Shown: positions 1 through 8,047, counted from the stretch's first letter. The stretch: 64,000 nt of DNA from APNM01 sp040361335 (GCF_040361335.1 NZ_APNM01000001.1:186001-250000); one strand, 5' to 3'. Translations and numbers: made by a program. The notes: generated from the sequence alone by a model not told the origin.

Positions 1-87
1 CACGACGGTGACGTCGTTGGCCTCGTTGGCCAGGTTCTCGGCGAGCGTGGCGCCCACCTGTCCGGCCCCCAGTATGATGATCTTCAT
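1..87 (-). CDS. trkA: TrkA, N-terminus only (Trk potassium uptake, NAD-binding)
   Basis: The reverse strand reads MKIIILGAGQVGATLAENL and continues beyond the window edge, so only 29 residues are present. The GAGQVG glycine motif right after the first beta strand is the Rossmann NAD-binding start of TrkA, the cytoplasmic regulatory subunit that gates TrkH/TrkG potassium channels. It is transcribed divergently from hisI, with about 240 bp between the two starts. The family call rests on this short conserved N-terminus. Confidence 0.8.
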   Translation of the reverse strand, partial: MKIIILGAGQVGATLAENLANEANDVTVV

Positions 88-326
88 AATCGGTCCGGAT
101 CGGCCGCGCGGCCGGTCGCCCCGGCGCCCGCGCGAACATGGACATCAACCTCTCGCCGCCGCGATTCACGCATGTGTCAAGGTTACACCCTGTCGTCGTG
201 CTCGCGCGCCCCCGGCGGCGGATCCGCGGCGTGCGAACGGTAAGCCGCCGGGGCGCGGGGCGCAAGGGGCAACGGTGGACGCCCATCGCGCGTAGAATGG
301 GGGGAACGCATGGTGCGAGAGACGAG

Positions 327-719
327 ATGTCGGATTGGTTGGACGAGGTGGCCTGGGACGAGCGCGGCCTGGTGCCGGCGATCGCCCAGGATGCCGAAGG
401 CGGCCGGGTGCTGACCCTGGCCTGGATGAACCGCGAGGCCCTGGCCGCGACCGCGGAATCCGGATACGCCACCTATTGGTCACGTTCCCGTGGCAAGCTG
501 TGGCGCAAGGGCGAGAGTTCCGGACACCGCCAGCGCGTGGTGGAGATGCGGCTGGACTGCGACAACGACGCGGTCCTGCTGCGGGTGGAACAGGCCGGAG
601 GCATCGCCTGTCACACGGGCCGGGAGAGCTGTTTCTTCCGGCGTTTGGAGGACGGCGCGTGGCGCGCCGCGGACCCGGTCCTTAAGGATCCCGCCGAAAT
701 CTATCCGAATCATGGCTGA
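327..719 (+). CDS. hisI: Phosphoribosyl-AMP cyclohydrolase HisI
   Basis: A 130-residue enzyme opening the adenine ring of phosphoribosyl-AMP (third step of histidine synthesis, cytoplasm). It carries the family core: LTLAWMN, then SRGKLWRKGESSGH, the metal-binding RLDCDND and the CHTGRESCFFR block with its two cysteines. The longer open frame upstream is proline/arginine-rich and not conserved in character, so I start at the ATG giving MSDWLDEVAW. Its end overlaps hisE by 8 bp. HisI and HisE are separate proteins here, not the fused HisIE of enterobacteria. Confidence 0.95.
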   Translation: MSDWLDEVAWDERGLVPAIAQDAEGGRVLTLAWMNREALAATAESGYATYWSRSRGKLWRKGESSGHRQRVVEMRLDCDNDAVLLRVEQAGGIACHTGRESCFFRRLEDGAWRAADPVLKDPAEIYPNHG

Positions 720-1041
720 AAGCGATATCCTGGCGCGTCTGACCGACGTGCTCGCGGCCCGTCGCCGCGCCGACTCCGATAGTTCCTACGTGGCCGGGCT
801 GTATGCGCGAGGCGGGGATGCGATCCTGGCCAAGATCGAGGAGGAGGCGGCCGAGGTCGTGGAGGCCGGACGCGGCGCGGACGACGCGCACCTGGTCCAC
901 GAAGTGGCCGATCTCTGGTTTCATAGCATGGTATTGCTGCTGTATCGCGACCTGGCGCCGGACGACGTGCTGGCCGAGCTGGCGCGCCGATTCGGCGTGT
1001 CGGGCCTGGAGGAGAAGGCGGCGCGCGGACGCGGGGACTGA
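712..1041 (+). CDS. hisE: Phosphoribosyl-ATP pyrophosphatase HisE
   Basis: A 109-residue alpha-helical pyrophosphatase removing PPi from phosphoribosyl-ATP (second step of histidine synthesis). The KIEEEAAEVVEA segment gives the acidic metal-binding ExxE pattern, followed by HEVADLWFHSMVLL, the usual second acidic helix. The ATG lies inside the end of hisI, implying translational coupling. It is followed by the tat genes, a common arrangement in gammaproteobacteria. Confidence 0.94.
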   Translation: MAESDILARLTDVLAARRRADSDSSYVAGLYARGGDAILAKIEEEAAEVVEAGRGADDAHLVHEVADLWFHSMVLLLYRDLAPDDVLAELARRFGVSGLEEKAARGRGD

Positions 1042-1080
1042 CCCGGCGGGCCGCATCGAGACAACGACGAGGTAACGGTT

Positions 1081-1350
1081 ATGGGTATCGGTGGCATCAG
1101 CATCTGGCAACTTTTGATCGTGCTCGCGATCGTGGTGATGATCTTCGGCACCAAGCGGTTGCGGAACATGGGCGGCGACCTGGGCTCGGCCATCAAGGGC
1201 TTCCGCTCGGCGATGAAGGAGGGCGACAACCAGGACGCCCGCAAGCGCGACGAGGATCCGCAGGTCATCGACCAGCTCGGCGAGACCAAGTCCAACACCG
1301 ATCCGGTGGAGGACGCGGATAAGCGTCACGACGAGGCCAAGCACAAGTAG
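1081..1350 (+). CDS. tatA: Sec-independent translocase subunit TatA
   Basis: An 89-residue single-span protein: short periplasmic N-terminus, one membrane helix (IWQLLIVLAIVVMIFG, about residues 8-23), the FGTKRLRNMGGDLGSAIKGF hinge and amphipathic helix, then a charged tail. This is the TatA signature; TatA oligomers form the passage for folded proteins with twin-arginine signals. It lies 39 bp after hisE and just before tatB, so probably one transcript. Confidence 0.95.
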   Translation: MGIGGISIWQLLIVLAIVVMIFGTKRLRNMGGDLGSAIKGFRSAMKEGDNQDARKRDEDPQVIDQLGETKSNTDPVEDADKRHDEAKHK

Positions 1351-1362
1351 CCGGGCGCTGCC

Positions 1363-1761
1363 GTGTTCGACATCGGCTTCTGGGAACTGGCCCTGATCGC
1401 GGTCATCGGGTTGATCGTGCTGGGACCGGAGCGTCTGCCGGTCGTGGCCCGCACCCTCGGCCTGTGGGTGGGGCGTGCGCGCGGCTACGTGCGCGGGGTC
1501 ACCAGCGAGCTGGATCGCGAGATCCGGCTCCAGGAGATGCGCGAACATTTCGAGCGCACGCGCCAGGAGTTGTCGGACAAGGTCAATCTCGCCGAGAGCG
1601 AGATCCGCGAGACCGGCGATTCGGTACGCGAGGCGGGCGAGGACGCGCGCCATGCCCTGGACGAGGCCAGCAAATCCGGCGAATCGGGGCCGGCGGCCGG
1701 CGGCGAGGATGACACACCCCGCAAGGACGACGGCGGCCGCGACCACGAGCGGAACGGATAG
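1363..1761 (+). CDS. tatB: Sec-independent translocase subunit TatB
   Basis: 132 residues starting with GTG (MFDIGFWELAL). One N-terminal membrane helix is followed by LGPERLPVVARTLG, the TatB version of the hinge (E after the P), then a long charged amphipathic/coiled region. TatB with TatC forms the twin-arginine signal receptor. The gene starts 12 bp after tatA and ends 6 bp before tatC. The GTG is chosen because FDIGFxEL is the conserved N-terminus. Confidence 0.94.
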   Translation: MFDIGFWELALIAVIGLIVLGPERLPVVARTLGLWVGRARGYVRGVTSELDREIRLQEMREHFERTRQELSDKVNLAESEIRETGDSVREAGEDARHALDEASKSGESGPAAGGEDDTPRKDDGGRDHERNG

Positions 1762-1767
1762 CGGCGC

Positions 1768-2559
1768 ATGGCGGACAACCGCGAGGACAACGGCGGGCAG
1801 CGGGAGGGCGCCGACAAGGAACAGCCGCTGATCGTCCACCTGCTGGAACTGCGCAACCGGCTGCTGCGCGCGGTGATCGGCGTCCTGGTGGTGTTCGTGC
1901 CGCTGGCCTATTTCGCCAGCGAGCTGTTCACCTATCTGTCCGGGCCGCTGCTGGCCCACATGCCCGAGGGCGGCAGCCTCATCGCCACCGAGGTGGCGGC
2001 GCCGTTCCTGGCTCCCTTCAAGCTGGCCATGGTCCTGTCCGTCGTGGTCTCCCTGCCCTGGACCCTGTACCAGGTCTGGGCCTTTATCGCGCCGGGGCTC
2101 TACGCCAGCGAACGGCGCCTGGGCCTGCCGCTGGTGGTCTCCAGCACCCTGCTGTTCTACCTGGGCATGGCCTTCGCCTACTTCGTGGTGTTCCCGGTGA
2201 TCTTCGGCTTCTTCGTCAGCGTCGCCCCGAGCGGGGTGGCGGTGATGACCGACATCAGCCGCTACCTGGATTTCGTGCTGGGCATGTTCATGGCCTTCGG
2301 CATCGCCTTCGAGGTGCCGGTGGCGATCGTGCTCATGGTCTGGGCCGGTTTCGTCACTCCCAGCCAGTTGGCCGGCTACCGCCCGTACGTGGTGGTCGGC
2401 GCCTTCGCCATAGCCATGCTGCTGACCCCGCCGGACGTCATCTCCCAGAGCCTGCTGGCGATACCCGTGTATCTGCTCTACGAGGCGGGTATATGGGCGG
2501 CGCGCTTCATGGTGCCGGGCGTGCGCGAGGTCGAGGCCCAGAAGCGCGACGAATCCTGA
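1768..2559 (+). CDS. tatC: Sec-independent translocase subunit TatC
   Basis: A 263-residue polytopic protein with about six membrane segments, close to the family length. Family landmarks are HLLELRNRLLRAV at the N-terminus (cytoplasmic region that reads the RR signal), PFLAPFKLAMVLS, and the FGIAFEVPVAIVLMVW and LTPPDVISQSLLAIPVYLLYE segments. It completes the tatABC operon. The stop is followed closely by the hairpin array starting about 2566. Confidence 0.95.
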   Translation: MADNREDNGGQREGADKEQPLIVHLLELRNRLLRAVIGVLVVFVPLAYFASELFTYLSGPLLAHMPEGGSLIATEVAAPFLAPFKLAMVLSVVVSLPWTLYQVWAFIAPGLYASERRLGLPLVVSSTLLFYLGMAFAYFVVFPVIFGFFVSVAPSGVAVMTDISRYLDFVLGMFMAFGIAFEVPVAIVLMVWAGFVTPSQLAGYRPYVVVGAFAIAMLLTPPDVISQSLLAIPVYLLYEAGIWAARFMVPGVREVEAQKRDES

Positions 2560-2565
2560 TTTGGG

Positions 2566-3070
2566 GAATCCACCGATTTCACGGATTCCACGGATTGTAA
2601 AAAGTCCCTGCCCAAATCCGTGCCATCGGTGTAATCGGTGGATTGTTTCTGTCTCTCGTGCCTTCGAAAGCCATGAATTATCCGCCGATTAACGCCGATG
2701 GACGCAGAGGGTTGAAGGCGGCCTTCTTGATCCGCGTTCATCGGCGTCCATCTGCGGATAGTCTCTTCTTTGGACTTCTCCTTTAGAAGAAATCCACGGA
2801 TTCCACGGATTGGGAGAAAATCCTCCGAAAGTCCGTGTATTCGGTGTATTCGGTGGATTGCTTCTGTCTCTCGTGTCTTCGAAAGCCATGAATTATCCGC
2901 CGATTAACGCCGATGCACGCAGAGGGTTAAAGGCCGCTCCCGATCGGCGTTCATCGGCGTTAATCTGCGGATCGTCTCTTACTTCCTTGCTTCTTTAGAG
3001 GGAATCCACGGATTGCACAGACGGTAAAGGCCGGTGCGCAAACCCGTGTCATCCGTGCAATCGGTGGCTT
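2566..3070. repeat. Alternating array of two long imperfect hairpin families
   Basis: Between tatC and the EF-hand gene two palindromic units alternate. Family 1 (about 2567-2650, 2790-2860, 3001-3070) begins GAATCCACGGATT and ends with the reverse complement (TCGGTGGATT). Family 2 (about 2678-2757, 2890-2970) begins TTATCCGCCGATTAACGCC and ends GGCGTTAATCTGCGGAT or a variant. The linker with TTCTGTCTCTCGTG and CTTCGAAAGCCATGAA is also kept. The overall period is about 215 bp. I see no credible gene in this stretch. It resembles widely scattered intergenic palindromes of unknown function; it is not a CRISPR, because the spacers are themselves repeated. Confidence 0.85.
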
Positions 3071-3224
3071 ATTCCCCGGCCGATTCAGGTTGCGTTCAGT
3101 CCCCGTATCCCAGGGTAGGCGCCGTGGAGAAACGGGACGCGGCGATGGCGCGGATGGATGCCGTGCGCGTCGAGGGAGCGGCGGCCGCGTCCCGGGATAC
3201 ACACTTGAGTCGGAGCCAATAGCG

Positions 3225-3830
3225 ATGAAACGAATCGATACGAATATGATGCGAACCGGCCTGCTGGGCCTGACACTGGTCGCCGGGTCCGCGGCGGCCG
3301 TCGAACTGGGCGGCGGAGGCGGCGCCGGCGTGAGCGTCGGCGCCGGAGTCGATGCCGGCGGTGTCGGCGCGAAGACCGAGCTCGAGGCCGACGCCACGGT
3401 CCGGCAGCGTTTCCGCGGCCTGGATCGCGACGGCGACGGCGCCGTCACTCGCGGCGAACTCGCGGCCGACAGCCGCCTCGCCAACGAGTTCGGCCGTTTC
3501 GATGCCGACGGCAACGGCAGCCTCAGCCGCGCGGAGCTCGGCACCGCGATGAAGGCCGGTGTCGACGTTCGGGCCGCCACCAAGGGGGCCGCCGCGGCCG
3601 GCAGCCAGGCGGCCGAGCAGGCGTCCGAGCGTGGCCAGGATGCCGCCCGGCGCGGCGCCGATGCGGCCGAGCGCGCCGGCGAACGCGCCCGCGGTGCCGC
3701 GGAGACCGGTGCCGAGGCGGCCGCCGGCGCCGCGGCCGATGCCCGCGCGCGGGGTGCCGGCGCATCCGGCTCCGCCCGTGGCGAGGCGCAAGTCGGCGCC
3801 GAGGGCGAGGCGTCGGCCGAGGCCGACTGA
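3225..3830 (+). CDS. Secreted EF-hand protein with Ala-rich C-terminal half
   Basis: A 201-residue protein with an N-terminal signal peptide (MKRIDTNMMRTGLLGLTLVAGSAAAVE, cut probably after the Ala run), a Gly/Val-rich linker, and two consecutive EF-hand loops, DRDGDGAVTRGEL and DADGNGSLSRAEL (about residues 66-110), giving the D-x-D-x-D/N-G calcium pattern. From about residue 115 on it is a low-complexity Ala/Arg/Glu helix with repeated AAERAGERARGAAE-type stretches. Probably a periplasmic or surface calcium-binding protein; the partner is unknown. The ATG is chosen because it gives the signal peptide. A terminator follows. Confidence 0.75.
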   Translation: MKRIDTNMMRTGLLGLTLVAGSAAAVELGGGGGAGVSVGAGVDAGGVGAKTELEADATVRQRFRGLDRDGDGAVTRGELAADSRLANEFGRFDADGNGSLSRAELGTAMKAGVDVRAATKGAAAAGSQAAEQASERGQDAARRGADAAERAGERARGAAETGAEAAAGAAADARARGAGASGSARGEAQVGAEGEASAEAD

Positions 3831-3860
3831 CCCGGCCCGTTCGCCGCATATCGGCGACAA

Positions 3861-3894
3861 AAAAGGCCCCGTGCCGCGGCACGGGGCCTTTTTC
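3861..3894. terminator. Bidirectional intrinsic terminator
   Basis: A perfect 12-bp GC-rich stem (3866-3877 with 3878-3889, centre CCGCGG) flanked by five A on the left and five T on the right. It can therefore terminate both the rightward EF-hand gene and the leftward coiled-coil gene, which converge here. Confidence 0.88.
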
Positions 3895-3915
3895 ATGCGC
3901 GGCGGCGCGGGGCGA

Positions 3916-4509
3916 TCAGCCGCCCTGGCTGCCGCCGCCCATGGCGCCCGACGGCTGCATCGCCTGCAGTTGCTGACGCAGCTTCTGCATGCGCTGGAGC
4001 AGTTCCTCGGTCTGCGGGTCCTGTTCCTTCATCGCCGTGAGGGTGTCCTCCTGCAGTTTCTCGCCCGCCTTGCGGATGTCCTCCTGCTGCAGGACCTCCT
4101 GCTGGGCCTGCTGCATCTTCTGGCGCTCGGCCTGGAACTCGGAGGCCAGCTCCTGGCGCTGTTCCTTGCTCAGCTCCTCGTTCTGGAAGCGCTTGCCGAG
4201 CTTCTCCATCTTGGCGCGGCCGGCCTCGACGTCGTAGCCGGTCTCGCTCATGGCGTCCTGGACCTGCGTTTCGAACGCCTCGCGCTGTTCCTCCAGCTCG
4301 GGGTTCTCGGCGATCGTTTCCTGCCGGATCTGCTGCAGCTTCTGCGCCGCCTGCCGGTATTCCTGGACGATCTGCTGCATCTTCTGCTTCTGCTGGCCGG
4401 CCTGGGGCGCGGCCTGCGGAGCGGCTTCCTGCGCGCCGGCGGCCACCGGCAGCGCCAGGGCGGCGGCCAGCATTGCCGCGACGGGGCCGCGGTTTCGGTT
4501 GCTCAACAT
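3916..4509 (-). CDS. Periplasmic Gln/Glu-rich coiled-coil protein
   Basis: A 197-residue protein with a cleavable signal peptide (LAAALALPVAAGAQ) followed almost entirely by charged Gln/Glu/Lys heptads (KMQQIVQEYRQAAQKLQQI onward), i.e. a long helical coiled coil, ending in a Gly-rich tail. It recalls periplasmic chaperone-like or helical-bundle proteins, but I recognise no family. The start is the ATG with GAGG six bases upstream. It is convergent with the EF-hand gene across the shared terminator. Confidence 0.7.
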   Translation of the reverse strand: MLSNRNRGPVAAMLAAALALPVAAGAQEAAPQAAPQAGQQKQKMQQIVQEYRQAAQKLQQIRQETIAENPELEEQREAFETQVQDAMSETGYDVEAGRAKMEKLGKRFQNEELSKEQRQELASEFQAERQKMQQAQQEVLQQEDIRKAGEKLQEDTLTAMKEQDPQTEELLQRMQKLRQQLQAMQPSGAMGGGSQGG

Positions 4510-4612
4510 CGCATCCTCTTTCAATGAATCTTGCGGGTAATGAAACAGGCTAGCAGCCGGGCCGGTTCCGTCGCAAAGCGATCATGGCCCGATGCAGGGC
4601 CGCAAGACGGCG

Positions 4613-5287
4613 CTAGCGGCCGGAAGCCAATGCGTCCGCGGCGCGGGTGGTCTCCGGCAGCCGGTAGCGGGTCAGGCAGCGCATGACCCGGTCGACGGCC
4701 GTTTCCAGTCCCACGCGATGGCCGGGCGAGACGTAGATCGGCTTTACCCCGGCCCGCGATCGCAGGACGGCGCCGATGATCTCGTCGCCGTCGTAGAGCG
4801 GGGTCCACGCCCCGCGTTCCTCGGGCACGGGGCCGTGGCGGCCGGTCAGGCGCGATTTGCCCACGCCGATGCTGGGCAGGTCGGTAACCAGGCCGAGATG
4901 GCAGGCGATGCCCATGCGTCGCGGATGGGCGCTGCCCTGGCCGTCGCAGAGCAGCAGGTCGGGTGGGGCGGTCAGGCCCTCGAGGGCGTCCAGCACGGCC
5001 GGGATCTCCCGGAACGAGAGCAGGCCGGGAACGTAGGGAAAGACGGTCTCGCGCCGCGCCAGCGACGAATCGAGCGGGCGCAGGTCCTCGGCGTCGAGCA
5101 CGACGACGGCCGCGCGCGTCACGCGGCCGCCGTCCTCGAAGCCGACATCGACGCCGGCGATCCGCCGCACGGGGCCGAGATCGTCGTGGCGTACCACGGC
5201 GTCCGCCAGCCGCCGCTGGATCGCCACCGCCTCTCGCGGCGTGACGTCCCAGCGGTGGCGGATGCCGGCGTCCTCCGGTGCCGTCAG
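4613..5287 (-). CDS. nfi: Deoxyribonuclease V (endonuclease V)
   Basis: Endonuclease V nicks DNA 3' of deoxyinosine and similar deaminated bases. The order of motifs matches the family: IAGVDVGFE (catalytic Asp), PYVPGLLSFRE, DGQGSAHPRRMGIACHLGL (second Asp and His), SIGVGKSRL and GHRVGLETAVDRVMRC. No ATG, GTG or TTG lies near the expected N-terminus. The coordinate given uses a CTG overlapping the stop of the upstream coiled-coil gene, which would give 224 residues and translational coupling. The first conventional start, a GTG at 5227, would remove about 20 residues, including the WDVTPREA segment. The function is secure; the start is not. Confidence 0.88.
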   Translation of the reverse strand: MTAPEDAGIRHRWDVTPREAVAIQRRLADAVVRHDDLGPVRRIAGVDVGFEDGGRVTRAAVVVLDAEDLRPLDSSLARRETVFPYVPGLLSFREIPAVLDALEGLTAPPDLLLCDGQGSAHPRRMGIACHLGLVTDLPSIGVGKSRLTGRHGPVPEERGAWTPLYDGDEIIGAVLRSRAGVKPIYVSPGHRVGLETAVDRVMRCLTRYRLPETTRAADALASGR

Positions 5288-5568
5288 AACTTTTCCCGTG
5301 CGCTGCTGAGCGCGTTCTTGAGGGAGTTCCAGGCGTTCTCGGCGCCCTGGCGGAGCTCCTCGAACGCGGCCTCGCTGGAGGCGCGCAACTCCTCGAGCTT
5401 GCCGCGGGCCTCCTCGCGCTGTTCGCGCAACTCGTCCAGATATCGTTGGTAGCGTTCCTTGGCCTCGCCGGAGGCTTCCCGGCTCTTCTCCTCGAAACGG
5501 GCGATCTCGGCGTTCACCTCGTCGAGCTTGGCCTTGATCCGTTCGATCCATTCGTCGCGCGTCGCCAT
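5284..5568 (-). CDS. Small soluble coiled-coil protein (stress-response type)
   Basis: 94 residues, nearly all helical: MATRDEWIERIKAKLDEVN followed by EIARFEEKSREASGEAKERY and further Glu/Arg heptads, without signal peptide or membrane span. It resembles short sll1863-like coiled-coil proteins annotated as stress related, but that is only by general look. A good Shine-Dalgarno (AAGGAG) sits 8 bases before the ATG. Its stop overlaps the likely start of nfi. Confidence 0.75.
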   Translation of the reverse strand: MATRDEWIERIKAKLDEVNAEIARFEEKSREASGEAKERYQRYLDELREQREEARGKLEELRASSEAAFEELRQGAENAWNSLKNALSSAREKF

Positions 5569-5657
5569 GGGGCACTCCTTTGTGCGCTGCGAAATGTAAC
5601 GAATGGTATGCGGGCGGCGGCGACGGTATTCAAGCGGGCGGGGGGCCGCGACGGCTT

Positions 5658-6143
5658 CTAATCCGTCGCCTGTGATTTCTCGGCGAGGCGCCGCATCGCC
5701 GCCACGGTCTCGTCGCTCACATGGTGCTCGATGCCCTCGGCGTCCTGGCGGGCCGTGGTCTCGGATACGCCGATGGCGCGCAGAAAGCGCAGGACGGTGA
5801 TGTGGCGGCTGCGCGAATCCTCGGCCATGCGCCGGCCGGCGTCGGTGAGGAAGATGGAACGGTAGGGCTCGCTGGTGACCAGGCCGCGCTCGTCGAGGCG
5901 CCGGATCATCTTGCCGACGGTGGCCTGGGTCACGCCCATGCGCTGGGACAGTTCCACCGCGCGGGCCTCGCCCTTGGCGTCGATCAGATCGGCGATCAGC
6001 TCGACATAATCCTCGACCAGCTCGGTTTCGTGGGCCTTGCGGACGTGCTGATGCTGACGGGCGTGCACGTCCGGCGCGAGCATCTCGTCGGGATGCTCGC
6101 TGGAGGTGACGTGTTCCAGATCCTTGTCTTGCTTCGTGGCCAC
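5658..6143 (-). CDS. mntR: Manganese-responsive regulator MntR (DtxR family)
   Basis: 161 residues. After a charged N-terminal extension with HARQHQHVRKAHE, typical of proteobacterial MntR, comes the winged helix (VELSQRMGVTQATVGKMIRRLDERGLV) and then the metal-binding/dimerisation part (AIGVSETTARQDAEGIEHHVSDETV) with conserved Glu-His-His. With Mn(II) bound it represses Mn uptake genes. No mntH or mntP lies in the window, so the targets are elsewhere apart from probable autoregulation through the site just upstream. The length matches enterobacterial MntR. Confidence 0.93.
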   Translation of the reverse strand: MATKQDKDLEHVTSSEHPDEMLAPDVHARQHQHVRKAHETELVEDYVELIADLIDAKGEARAVELSQRMGVTQATVGKMIRRLDERGLVTSEPYRSIFLTDAGRRMAEDSRSRHITVLRFLRAIGVSETTARQDAEGIEHHVSDETVAAMRRLAEKSQATD

Positions 6144-6150
6144 AATACAG

Positions 6151-6196
6151 CTTATATCGTTTGCCTAGGCTTTTGACAATGTATGCCCAGGCAAAC
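6151..6196 (-). promoter_or_regulatory. mntR promoter with probable MntR operator
   Basis: On the minus strand TTGTCA (6174-6179) and TATAAG (6151-6156) are 17 bp apart, a near-consensus sigma-70 promoter 8 bp upstream of the mntR ATG. Two 12-bp arms, GTTTGCCTAGGC (6159-6170) and GCCCAGGCAAAC (6185-6196), form an inverted repeat with one mismatch. One arm fills the -10/-35 spacer. The TTTGCC...GGCAAA pattern is like known MntR boxes, so negative autoregulation is the natural reading. Confidence 0.75.
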
Positions 6197-6210
6197 TTTT
6201 TGAGTCCCTG

Positions 6211-7041
6211 TTAAGAATTCGCCCCGCCACGCAAGCGGTGCAGTACCGGCGCGGTGTCGGGCCGTACACCGCGCCAGACGCGGAACGACTCCGCCGCCTG
6301 TTCCACCAGCATGCCCAGGCCGTCGCTCGCGCTCGCGGCGCCGTGGTCCAGGGCCCAACGCACGAAGGCGGTCGGGGTGTCGCCGTAGACCATGTCGTAG
6401 GCGGTTCCGCCGGGCGCGAACAGGCCGTCGGGGAGTGTCGGGACATCGCCGCCGAGACCCGCCGCGGTGGCGTTGATCAACAGGTCGAACGGCGCCTGGG
6501 CATTGATGTCCTCGAAACCGACACCCGTGGCCGGGCCGCGGTCGGCGAAGCGATGCGCCAGATCGACGGCGCGCGTCGCCGTGCGGTTGGCCACCACGAC
6601 CCGGGACGGGCTTTCCGCCAGCAGCGGTCCGAGCACGCCGCGCGCGGCGCCGCCGGCGCCCAGCAGGAGGATGCGCCGGCCGCCGAGCGCCAGACCCAGG
6701 TTGACCGTGAGGTCGCGCACCAGGCCGTGGCCGTCCGTGTTGTCGCCCTCGCGACGGCCGTCGGGCAGCCGCATGAGGGTGTTGACCGCGTCCGCGGCCT
6801 CGGCCCGGTCGGTGAGCAGGTCCGCGAAGCGCGCCGCCTCGGCCTTGAACGGCACCGTGACGTTGAGGCCTGCCCCGCCCTCGGCGAAGAAGTGCGCCGC
6901 GGTCTCGGTGAAGCCGTCGCGGGGTGCCGGCAGCAGGTCGTAGACCAGGTCCTCGCCGGTCTGGGCCGCGAAGGCGGCATGAATCTCGGGCGACTTGGAG
7001 TGATCGACCGGATGGCCGATCACCGCGTAGCGGTCGGTCAT
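6211..7041 (-). CDS. aroE: Shikimate dehydrogenase AroE
   Basis: A 276-residue NADPH-dependent enzyme reducing 3-dehydroshikimate to shikimate. The N-terminal substrate domain has YAVIGHPVDHSKSPEIHAAFA (SKSP binds shikimate) and NVTVPFK with the catalytic Lys. The NADPH domain has LLLGAGGAARGVLGPL and the NRT loop (VVVANRTATRA). The C-terminal GLGMLVEQAAESFRVW is the usual end. It starts a base or two from the hemB stop, so hemB-aroE are probably cotranscribed leftward. Confidence 0.95.
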   Translation of the reverse strand: MTDRYAVIGHPVDHSKSPEIHAAFAAQTGEDLVYDLLPAPRDGFTETAAHFFAEGGAGLNVTVPFKAEAARFADLLTDRAEAADAVNTLMRLPDGRREGDNTDGHGLVRDLTVNLGLALGGRRILLLGAGGAARGVLGPLLAESPSRVVVANRTATRAVDLAHRFADRGPATGVGFEDINAQAPFDLLINATAAGLGGDVPTLPDGLFAPGGTAYDMVYGDTPTAFVRWALDHGAASASDGLGMLVEQAAESFRVWRGVRPDTAPVLHRLRGGANS

Positions 7042-7042
7042 G

Positions 7043-8047
7043 TCAACAGGCCCCTAGCCAGCGGGCGGCGTCCTTGGCGAAATAGGTGAGCACCCCGTCC
7101 GCGCCCGCGCGCTTGAACGATCCCAGGCACTCCAGCACCGCCTTGCGCTCGTCGAGCCAGCCGTTGGCGGTGGCGGCCTTGAGCATGGCGTACTCGCCGG
7201 AGACCTGGTAGGCGAAGGTGGGCACGCCGAAGGTCGTCTTCACGCGGTGGACGATGTCCAGATAGGGCAGGCCCGGCTTGACCATCACCATGTCGGCGCC
7301 CTCGTCGAGATCGGCCGCGACCTCGCGCAGGGCCTCGTCGCCGTTGGCGGGGTCCATCTGGTAGGTCTGCTTACCGGCGCCGCCGAGATTGCCGGCGGAG
7401 CCCACCGCCTCGCGGAAGGGGCCGTACAGGTCCGAGGCGTACTTGGCGGCGTAGGACAGGATCTGCGCGTTGTGCAGGCCGCGGGTCTCGAAGGCGGTGC
7501 GGATCGCACCCACGCGGCCGTCCATCATGTCCGAGGGCGAGACCACGTCGGCGCCGGCCTCGGCGTGCGCCAGGGCCTGCGCCACCAGCACGTCCACCGT
7601 GGCGTCGTTGCGCACGTAGCCGCCGGCGTCGATCAGGCCGTCCTGGCCGTGGCTGGTGTAGGGGTCCAGGGCCACGTCGGTGATCACGCCCATCTCGGGC
7701 AGCCCGGCCTTGAGGCGGCGGATGGCCTCGGGCACCAGGCCCTCGGGATTGGCGGCCTCGTTCGCCTCGGGATCCTTCTTGTCCGGGTCGATCACCGGGA
7801 ACAGCACCACCGCGGGCACGCCGAGCTCGAAGGCGTCTTGCGCCTCCGCCACCACCTCGTCCAGCGTATACCGGCGCACGCCGGGCATCGCGGCCACCTC
7901 GACCGGGTCGCCCTCGGTAATGAAAAGCGGGTAGATCAGGTCGTCTACCGTGAGCCGCGATTCCCGAGTCAGGCGCCGCGAGAACGCATGGGCCCGCAGG
8001 CGCCGGAAGCGGGTGCCGGGATAGCGGCCGGGGAACACGTCGGTCAT
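7043..8047 (-). CDS. hemB: Porphobilinogen synthase HemB, magnesium type
   Basis: A 334-residue enzyme condensing two 5-aminolevulinate molecules to porphobilinogen (haem/sirohaem pathway). Both active-site lysines are visible, in SYAAKYASDLYGPF and MVMVKPGLPYLD. The metal site reads DVALDPYTSHGQDG, with Asp/Ala where zinc enzymes have a cysteine triad, so this is the Mg/Asp-type enzyme known from Pseudomonas. I start at the ATG giving MTDVFPGRYPGTRFRRLR; the longer frame upstream overlaps the divergent arsS gene. Confidence 0.95.
   Translation of the reverse strand: MTDVFPGRYPGTRFRRLRAHAFSRRLTRESRLTVDDLIYPLFITEGDPVEVAAMPGVRRYTLDEVVAEAQDAFELGVPAVVLFPVIDPDKKDPEANEAANPEGLVPEAIRRLKAGLPEMGVITDVALDPYTSHGQDGLIDAGGYVRNDATVDVLVAQALAHAEAGADVVSPSDMMDGRVGAIRTAFETRGLHNAQILSYAAKYASDLYGPFREAVGSAGNLGGAGKQTYQMDPANGDEALREVAADLDEGADMVMVKPGLPYLDIVHRVKTTFGVPTFAYQVSGEYAMLKAATANGWLDERKAVLECLGSFKRAGADGVLTYFAKDAARWLGAC

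Noticed and set aside
2689..2998. Small open frames in the tatC downstream region
   Set aside because: They appear on both strands of the palindromic units and recur with the repeats.
2566..3070. Possible CRISPR array
   Set aside because: Repeats are long imperfect palindromes of two kinds and the intervening sequences are themselves repeated; there is no unique-spacer pattern and no cas gene.
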